Positions 56,963 to 64,000 of a stretch of DNA of 64,000 bases are shown here, piece after piece. Under the pieces are notes generated by a model. It did not search any database. It saw only the letters and a program-made list of their open reading frames with translations, and was not told the DNA's origin. The number at the start of each line of letters is the position of its first letter. Position 1 is the first letter of the stretch. The translations under genes and the position numbers were made by a program. The stretch is from Bullera alba (Eukaryota; Basidiomycota; Tremellomycetes; Tremellales; Bulleraceae): assembly GCA_001600095.1 (NCBI GenBank), contig BCIX01000002.1, positions 2,728,001 to 2,792,000 on the forward strand, given 5' to 3'.

Positions 56963-58077
56963 CGCGGTAGACTGTGTGTTGTTGTGTGAGCAGTGGTGAT
57001 AGTAGAGGTCAGTCAAAAGTGTCTAGTGAGCACTTCCGGGTCAGTCTCTCCACTTGTTCTTATACGGATCTCACTCGCTCATGCGCTTTGTCACTCGGTC
57101 AAGGTTTCTGTTTGCGTGTGTCTTACGGACTTGAGCGCTGAGCATGAGCTGACCTGTCGCTTGGCTTCCGTCATGCATCATGCATTGGCCCCGCCGTGTA
57201 CCGGCGGCACTGTCGATTCTGTTGGGAGTTCGCAGCGGGCGAGTATCGCCCGACGGCGCAGCAGAGTCGAGCAGTCCTCCCCCGTCGCCCATTGTCACTG
57301 TTTGTCACTCGAATATCAGAGAAGAACGTCCCTGTAAGACTTAGGTTGCCCTGTCGGCAGCCGAGTGCCAAGATAAGATAGGAGCATGCTTCGAGGCGTA
57401 GAACAAGAACAAGACCAGGTTGAGCAGTTTTGGCAAAATGACGAATTGGCGTTTATCGTTCGAAAATTTGATTCCGCCTGCCGCTCTCGGCCGTCCGGCT
57501 CTGTCCTGTTGCTGAGTGTTGCTAGATACGGTGTCGCCGGTGCTCCACATCGGCTTGGTGCTGCTGAGACAATGTCGAGAGGGGGGGTGTCTGGGGGTGT
57601 AAGCTGGTGTAAGTTACTGCAGAGCTTACTGGATCGGAGGTGCTGGAGTCTGGAGCCGTCAGCGACCCCGCACCTCCCCTCCACTCCACTGCCGCAATGG
57701 CCAAGCAAAGCGCAGCCTAACCCGCAATTCCATCCCTGCCTTGGAGCGCTTGGCGACGTCGCTTGGGTCAACTCTGGTCAACTGACTTGACAAACGCTCA
57801 GAGACCAAAGTCTACTCTCGTCGACCTCCACCAGCTCAGAACTTGACCGACCAGTCTCGGGGCACTTGCAGCCTAGGTAACATTACTCTTGGAACGAGCT
57901 CTGGAGTCTGGAGTTTCCACTGCGGGGCCGGCACGCTGACTGGATTGCATGTCCATGGTGTACCTCTTCGGCTACCCAGCTAACCGTATGCTCCAATCTG
58001 ATCCTGTCTCCGGAACGACTTCTCAACCGCCTCTCAGCCCGTATGGACCGCCGGCTGCGCCGGCTGCGCCAGTGCGC
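56963..58077. other. Intergenic region upstream of transporter gene
   Basis: About 1.1 kb between two minus-strand genes. It should hold the transporter promoter and the FAD/Rieske 3' UTR. No coding exon or RNA gene recognised. The size fits a regulated promoter. Confidence 0.3.
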
Positions 58078-60300
58078 CTACTTCTTCTCCAGACCGCCCT
58101 TCGCCGGACCGATGAGCAGCTCTCCCTTGCAAGAGAACCTCGATCCGTGGATGGGACAGTCGAACGACTTTTCAGCAGAGTTCCAAGCGACGATGCCGTG
58201 CAGGTGGCTAACCATGATCAGCTCCAACTTCTGGATACACTGGGACTCACGGACAGATGGCGGTCATCTTGTGCACCTCGCCCCCGTCATCCTTGTACAC
58301 GGCCACGGGGTGGATGCCCTCCCTGACGACATCTCCCTGACCCGGCACGAGATCCTCAATATCCGTCATGGTCTTGGTCGCGGTCGACGCCCATTTCAGG
58401 TAGTATGCCTGATCCATGAGGTTCTCCTTGATCACATGGGGGATCGACTTGAGCGCTTGGGTCGTGTGAGAAGTGCTGTGTTGTCGCGAGGGGGAAAAGG
58501 TGTGTGCGAGGTCGTTTTCCTTGCCGAGGATCAGGTCTCGGATGAGCATACCCCCGATAGCGGCATAGGTGAGTCCGTCGCCATTATCCCCGGCTACAGA
58601 CGTCAGCATCAATGTGAAGAAAGTACGAGTCGCTCACTGTGGATGTAGACCCTCTTTTCTCCCGGGTTGAGACCAATGTAGGCGATACTAAACACATTAG
58701 CGTACACCCGGAGCAACGTACTCACCCATCGGCAGAATCCCAGACTTGTCCGCTCCACTCATACTCCACCGCTTCCGCACCCGACCACCTCTCCTTGGCC
58801 CAATTGACCAATCTGTCGAATCGAGCTTGGTAATCGTCGTGCTGACCGACCTTTTCATCCTCACCACCCACCACCAACAGGCTGTACCCTTCTTCCTTGT
58901 GCGGGGTGATTCGGACGTAATGGTATGGATCGGCGACATCCCACCACAGCGCCGCCTCGCCATTGGTCGACAACGCCGAGTTTGGGATTTTGAGCGCTAT
59001 GGCGTAGGTTCGGAATGCCTCCAATCGGTCAATCATGATGAGCTGTATTTCGACTCAGCGCCATTCCTTCTCTTATGCACTGACAAACCTTTTGCTCGGG
59101 GACATTGGTCGCCATGACCATTTGTTCAGCGGTGATCTTGCTTCCATCGCCCAGCTCCGCCGTGACCTTGTCCGCCTCCTCGGTATACGTCGTCATGCGG
59201 GTTTGTTCGTGGATGGTCCCACCTAGCTCTTCGGTGATGATACGAGCCAAGGCTCGGATGTACTTTGTCGGGTGGAAGGTAGCTTGAGCATTGTACTTGA
59301 TCGCTTTTCCGCTCTCGAACCCTTTGATCTGGGCATCATCCACCCAGGCGATATCGAGCTTCTTGGTCTCCAAAGCGGATTGATAGATCTCTTCGAGGGT
59401 ACCCTCTTCATACCCCTCGGAACCCTTGGGCAGCCCGTGGAACATGTATCCCGGGACTCGAGCAAAGTCGCAGTCGATCTTGTGCTTGTTGACAATCTCG
59501 GCGATACGCTCGATAGCACCTTCTTGAGCGGCGGCAATGTTGGCCGTGCCCTCTTTACCATGCATGCTCTGCTCCGTATCAGCCAATGTCTCTTGCTGTG
59601 GGGATTGGGGACTCACTGGGAACTCGTTCCACTCGTTGTCGGTGGATAGATGTCCGGTAGTTCGTCCAGTCTCTCCCGAGCCGATCTCTAGCGTGGACAG
59701 TCAGCTCAGTGACCGTGAGAACCTCCACGGATACTCAGTGACTCACTGCCGTCCTCGACCAAGATGACCTTTTTCATGCCCGTGGTCAATAGCTCGTAGG
59801 CAATGTGCAGACCGGCAATACCGCCTCCGATCACTAGTACGTCGGTGCTGGCGCTGGATTTGAGCTGGGGGTATTTCGGGGGTGTGCTGCTGGAGAGGAG
59901 ATCATCTCGCTCGAGCCATACTAGAGGGTAGAAGGTGTCAGCGAAGGTGATCTGTGGAGTGGTCATCTGTGCCAAAGCCCTGTCGATTCATCCTTGCGCG
60001 GACGACAGGGTGGAATACAGATGAAACGGCATTGTCGCATCGAGCAGAATGAAGTACCACTCGATACCACTCACCGGGCTTTGTATCACCGGAAGTATGC
60101 AATCCGGACATGTTGACTCGTCGAAGGGTAGTGCTAGTGAATGATCTGGCGGGTGATGTCGATACAGCTCGACGAGCTGTTTTGTTAGCTGAGAACGGCT
60201 TCGCATAGAGCGTTCCTGATCCAAGTAACTCACAGATCACAGAGACCTGGACACTTCTAACTCTGGATGTTCTGAGGAGACTCAACGCTCTGGGAGGCAT
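58078..60300 (-). CDS. Mitochondrial FAD-dependent oxidoreductase with C-terminal Rieske domain
   Basis: Nine exons (60300-60234, 60176-60075, 59920-59747, 59687-59617, 59568-59089, 59042-58726, 58687-58638, 58593-58251, 58207-58078) give 577 residues. The first two exons encode an Arg/Ser-rich presequence (MPPRALSLLRTSRVRSVQ; SRRAVSTSPARSF), typical of mitochondrial import. A DAO-type FAD fold follows with the dinucleotide motif DVLVIGGGIAGLHIAYELL and GSGETGRTTGHLS. A second FAD-binding stretch is GDNGDGLTYAAIGGMLIRDL. The C-terminus is a Rieske [2Fe-2S] domain with CPHLHG and CPIHGSRF ligands about 16 residues apart. The architecture matches bacterial YhfW-like DAO-Rieske proteins. Substrate is unknown; an amine or glycine-type oxidation coupled to the Fe-S centre is inferred. 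Confidence 0.87.
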
Positions 60301-60978
60301 GAGGCTTGGTGAGAAGAGGTGGGTGGGGGAGTGATTGAGAACGTCGATCCAGTGCCCCTCGGGCATTTGTACCGCTCCCATTGCGTACCAGACATCGAAA
60401 GGACCCCTCTTCTTCTCGATCGATCACTGCGCCCATCCGATCCATCACCTGCTAGGTCCCACTGTAGCCACGCTGTTCAGTCCAGTCACCTGATGCCCAA
60501 CGCTCCTCGATCATCCGTCATCGCGTTCCTCCCCATCGTTCCCCTTCTTGTATGCCCTCCCTCTGCTGTACCTTGAGCAGCAGTGCACGGGCCTGGCTGC
60601 TTACATCCCATGCTGACGATGAGCCAATCGCAATGGAGAGAGCTGTCAGCAGATCGCCCTTGATCGAACTCCGTTGTGCAGGAGATCGACGCTGGCTGAG
60701 CCGAGTTACGTCACAGAGTGATTCCAGCAAAGCTTAATTGCCGGGGGCTCGCAGGGGCTGGCCAGGGCTGGCCAGGGCTGTCCCTGACACACGTGACCGC
60801 ACACGCCGGGCCATCCTAGGGCCGCCCAGGGCCTGGACTGAGGCTGTACCGTGAGAGAGTGTATCACAACGCGATCGCTTGGTCGAGCCCAGGAGCAGTC
60901 AAGCGATAGCTGAACGCTCATGGTGCGTACCGTATCTGGCCTCGCTCACAAGATACGAGCGCGCCAACGATCAACCAT
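60301..60978. other. Divergent intergenic region upstream of AT-hook gene
   Basis: About 680 bp. Contains a short tandem repeat at 60753-60780. No coding exon is supported. Confidence 0.3.
60753..60780. repeat. 10-bp tandem repeat (ggctggccag)
   Basis: Nearly three direct copies of aggggctggcc/agggctggcc/agggctgtcc in the intergenic spacer, about 200 bp before the AT-hook gene start. Confidence 0.7.
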
Positions 60979-62963
60979 ATGCCATCCAACGACACCTCAG
61001 CCCCAGCGGACCCGGACACCCTAGCAGTAGTGCCTCGTAAACGAGGTCGACCCAAATGGAACATTGCCCGCAAACATCCCAAAACATGCGAATGTTCCCG
61101 TTGTGAATCCGAGGCTCAAGCCAAACTCGCTGCCAAAGCCAAGGAGGTGCCCTAAGAACCTCGAAAGCGCGGCCGTCCGCCACTCCTCGGTCATCGAGAA
61201 CCAGCACGACCAAAGAAACGCCAAGCGACTACAGCGACCATATCAAAGGCACATTCGCCCTCGCTGCCTTCGACAGCGACGACTAGCAACATACAGTCCA
61301 CCCATGAGGCCGAAATATCCCAATCTTCGTCTCATAGCTTGACCGATTTGGAGGACAGCAGCGACGACGACAATCCATTCTTCGACAGCAGAGGCAACCC
61401 GCGAAGCCGACAGGCTGTGAAGAAGAATTTCTCCAAGGGACCGGACAACCAGACGAGGGGAGTCCAAGAGTTCATCAGATGGCTCGACGCGTTTGATACT
61501 CCAGATCACGGCAGTGTTCAGGACACGAATCGACATGCTTCCTCCGATACACTCAGACTCGGGATTGGTCATTCCAAAACCGGTAGAGCAACTCCCTTGG
61601 CAACCTATACTGAAGCGAGATCCGAGGGACCGTCACATTCCACCGTTGATCCCGAACCGGCAGTATCCGGATCATCTTCCGATGCCGATGATACCCCCGA
61701 ACCCGACTCATCATACGACCCCATCGAAACTCTGCCCTTGCACCCCACGCACCGGCAGCATGAACTGAGGAGGCCGGAAACTGCTAAAGAGGCAGAGCTT
61801 AGGAGGTACGATGAGTGGGACGCACAAACCGAGGAGCCAGACTACCGCCTAGTCGCGGACTTATGGATGCCCTACTTCTACGACGAGGAAGCAGAGGAAG
61901 CGTGGGGGGCATTGGAGGACACTCACCTTACTACTCCTGGTATTACCTCTGCCCCCAGCCTGCGCGATACTTGCACTACCCCGAGCGCACTGAGCCCCGA
62001 GGATGGGTATATCAAGTTCACCATGCATGTGACCAAACTCCAGGAGTTGTTCGCAGAGCAGGTACGTCGGTCTATCAGGCTACGAGGGTAAGGGTTGATA
62101 CTGACGCTACGTTTAGCCGCACGATTACAACATCTTCAGACAAGCCCTTGCCATTTGCGCCAAGATCGGATGGAAGGCACCACCGGGATTACTTCCTGCC
62201 GACATACGCGGGCGACCGTTTGAGGTGATCGTCAGGCCATCAGTCGCTGGTGCGGGTTGGCGAACAGCTAGCAATATCATCTGGCGCTTTTCCACCAGGT
62301 GCAATGGCTTGTGCACCGCGGCGTCAGAGCAGCAGAGGACGGGAGGGCACGAACACGTCGAAGGTGGTCATCAAAAACCATGCGATGCTGTCCTGATCGT
62401 GAGTCTCACCTCCCACTCCCCCTGCATCAAGAGGCTCATAAGCGTCACAGGTGGAGATGACGGTCAAGCAGAGTATCAAGCAGGAATGCACAGTGACAAT
62501 GAAAGATCACAGCCTTCATCTACCCGCCCCAAAGGACAAGTTGCTCATGTGTCGCTACATCCGCTCTCAATTCCACGACCAGGCCTCTTCGTCCAGGATG
62601 ACCGTTGCTGGCTTGAAACAGGGTGAGTCGGCTCGTCGCTCTTGAGCCGTATACATACTGGACGCTGTACTGATCCCACTATAGGGTACATAGCGGAGAC
62701 GAATAGAGAGGGGTCACATGCCTCGTGGATCCAGAACAACGCCCCGTGGCGGGTACCGAAACCTTCAGACTACCTGAATGCAATCAAGACAGCGCGCAAG
62801 TGAGCACCGGCGTCGACAAGGAGATCAACCATCTAGAAACCAAGTACTGCCACAGCAGCTTGACCATCTGTGTGAGCCGACTCGTACTCTATCCACTGGG
62901 GCTCCCTGCTGATTTGCGTCAGGACTTGCAGACCTGCCTGCCAACTTGGGCCCAAGATAGGGG
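60979..62963 (+). pseudogene. AT-hook protein with in-frame stop codon
   Basis: From ATG 60979 the frame runs through an AT-hook (VPRKRGRPK) and a CECSRCES cysteine cluster to a TAA at 61153-61155, then continues in the same frame with a second AT-hook (EPRKRGRPP), PARPKKRQ and about 300 further codons. Probable later exons are 62116-62398 (DYNIFRQALAICAKIGWKAP), 62451-62620 and 62685-62800, ending about 62963 through a poorly resolved last splice. The downstream exons keep open frame, with normal donors and CTGAC branches. The family is not recognised. AT-hooks suggest chromatin binding in AT-rich DNA. The TAA could be a nonsense mutation, readthrough or an error. An intron removing it would be only about 21 nt, so that is unlikely. 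If the stop is real, translation could restart only at an internal ATG. Confidence 0.55.
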
Positions 62964-63536
62964 CGAAGATCTGTGCTGGATCGGCTCGACTGGTCAAACG
63001 TAACCACTTATCATCAACTTTGAAGCTGACAGGCCTTGGAACCCGAGTAGCCGATACAAGCGAAGAAGAGGGCGAAGGTGAGACGAATGGGGAAGGAGGA
63101 GGAGTCAGCAGAGGGAGAACCTACAACACATGAACGATTGCGTGGGGAGGGGTACCACCTGCAATCTGGCCATTCCACCGCTCGGCGATGCCAAAATATA
63201 TGCATTACTCATGATACAGACTCCCACCGCGAGTTTCACACCTGATAACCTGTCGTCTTCCGCGAGAGTATTGCGATGTCATGTCCTTGCCAGACGCTGA
63301 AGCGAGTTTACTTGATGGTCGACCGCACTCGGATGACGAGAGGTCACCGTATGTTGGCTCGATATGTCATGACGGTCTCCACGTCCAACGACCGAAGTGT
63401 CCATTGGAACTGTTGCCAACGGTGCAATGTAGCTCCAGCATGCCTCCCACGAGATCATGGCGATCGAGTCTCAGCTGCACTCCAGTTCCGTAGGTGGCTC
63501 CCAATATGTGGGTGGTATCGATACCCTGGGTTGTGA
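62964..63536. other. Intergenic or 3' part of AT-hook gene
   Basis: About 570 bp between the uncertain end of the AT-hook gene and the convergent partial gene. Open pieces such as SLPDAEASLLDGRPHSDDER near 63285 could be exons of the former, but I could not join them convincingly. Confidence 0.3.
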
Positions 63537-63965
63537 CTACCTCTTCCTCATCCTCCACCGCACGTAATCCTCCTTCAAAACCCCACCCCATCTCCCTTCT
63601 TGGGTTGGCACCCGGCCGACTTTATACAGCTCACACCCTCTCCTCGGCACAAAGCTGAATCTCCAGACCACAGCCTCGGGCAGGGGCTCATCCTCACCCA
63701 CCCCCCGCTCGGGGGTAGGATCCGTGGGCAGGGTCTCCCTCGTGACCAAGGACAGGACGGCGTGGAGAAAGTGATAAGCGGGAGTGGGGTGCCATTGCGG
63801 GTTCGGACTTGCTGCGATTCTAAACGGTACACCGTCAGTTGACGTAGAGGCTGAACAGGGCTTGAGACTATGAGTAGGTGCTCACAATCGAGGGATCTTG
63901 ATTGTTTCAAAGGTCTGTTGAGCTCTGACAATTCCATCATCGTCTCGAAATCCCACCTCGACCGT
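63537..63965 (-). CDS. 3' end of an unidentified gene (partial, leaves window)
   Basis: Two exons are visible: 63965-63886 and 63819-63537, joined across a 66-nt intron; an acceptor (GACTCAG) precedes the first, so further exons lie beyond 64000. The 121 visible residues include EVGFRDDDGIVRAQQTFETI, PQWHPTPAYHFLHAVLSLVT and AVVWRFSFVPRRGCELYKVG, and end VRWRMRKR. The sequence looks structured, with a basic tail. I do not recognise the family. Confidence 0.7.
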
Positions 63966-64000
63966 CTGAGTCGCAGATCAGTCTCCTCTCGAGGCAGAAG

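Noticed and set aside
57316..57790. Overlapping open frames upstream of the sugar transporter
   Set aside because: Cys/Ser-rich translations on both strands without start context or splice support; regarded as promoter DNA.
59938..60381. ATG at 59966 (MTTPQITFADTF) as start of the FAD/Rieske protein
   Set aside because: Splicing from the upstream presequence exons to 59920 is in phase with a good branch site and provides a mitochondrial signal; the 59966 start lies within that intron.

Overview
The window looks like nuclear DNA of a basidiomycete fungus, most probably a Tremellomycete (a Cryptococcus relative with fairly high GC). The evidence is architectural. Genes are dense and broken by many short introns, mostly about 40 to 60 nt, with GTGAGT/GTAAGT donors and CTNAC branch sites close to the acceptor. 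Exons are often tiny (8, 16, 17, 18 and 20 nt occur here). The gene content is fungal housekeeping (TEL1/ATM, MET30, AXL2, REG1, ACL4, MED16, CKS1). There is no operon structure, CRISPR array, insertion sequence or rRNA. One base is unknown (n at 39237).

Layout. 1-489 (-) is a SIKE-type STRIPAK component. 1009-10579 (+) is the giant checkpoint kinase TEL1. 10816-12637 (-) is an unrecognised Lys/Glu-rich protein. 13196-14911 (-) is a multi-pass membrane protein. 15544-17042 (+) is the Rpl4 chaperone ACL4. 17193-17847 (-) is an SDHAF1-like LYR protein. 18254-19570 (+) is proteasome beta-5 PRE2. 19876-21189 (+) is THO subunit 7. 21553-24281 (-) is the F-box/WD40 protein MET30. About 25461-25907 (+) is a poorly resolved LSm-like candidate. 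26414-30184 (-) is AXL2. 30981-31579 (-) is a small unknown. 32327-33318 (+) is a DUF7704-like membrane protein. 33651-35296 (+) is a DUF1771-Smr protein. 36283-39342 (+) is the PP1 regulator REG1. 39913-41503 (-) is a C2H2 zinc-finger protein. 44322-44411 (+) is an intron-containing tRNA-Ile. 44829-47908 (-) is Mediator MED16. 48368-48956 (+) is CKS1. 49505-50065 (-) is ribosomal P2. 50795-52540 (+) is unknown. 52855-54202 (+) is mitochondrial ribosomal protein uS5m. 54879-56962 (-) is a sugar transporter. 58078-60300 (-) is a mitochondrial FAD/Rieske oxidoreductase. 60979 to about 62963 (+) is an AT-hook protein with an in-frame stop. 63537-63965 (-) is the 3' end of a gene that leaves the window.

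The genes are mostly independent. Loose functional themes are ubiquitin/proteasome and cell-cycle control (MET30, PRE2, CKS1, TEL1), transcription and mRNA export (MED16, THO7, REG1, zinc finger), ribosome assembly (ACL4, RPP2, uS5m) and mitochondrial redox (SDHAF1-like, FAD/Rieske). Several genes were found only by joining exons by hand: CKS1, the DUF7704-like gene with an 8-nt exon, the REG1 C-terminus, the transit peptide of the FAD/Rieske protein and the MED16 C-terminus. For every multi-exon model I checked that the summed exon length is divisible by three. No single undescribed system stands out. The observations best worth following are two genes whose coding frames run straight through a stop codon (zinc finger at 39913, AT-hook at 61153), a cytoplasmic cadherin-like module in AXL2, His-rich segments in MET30, a GC-AG intron in ACL4 and the unresolved LSm-like gene.
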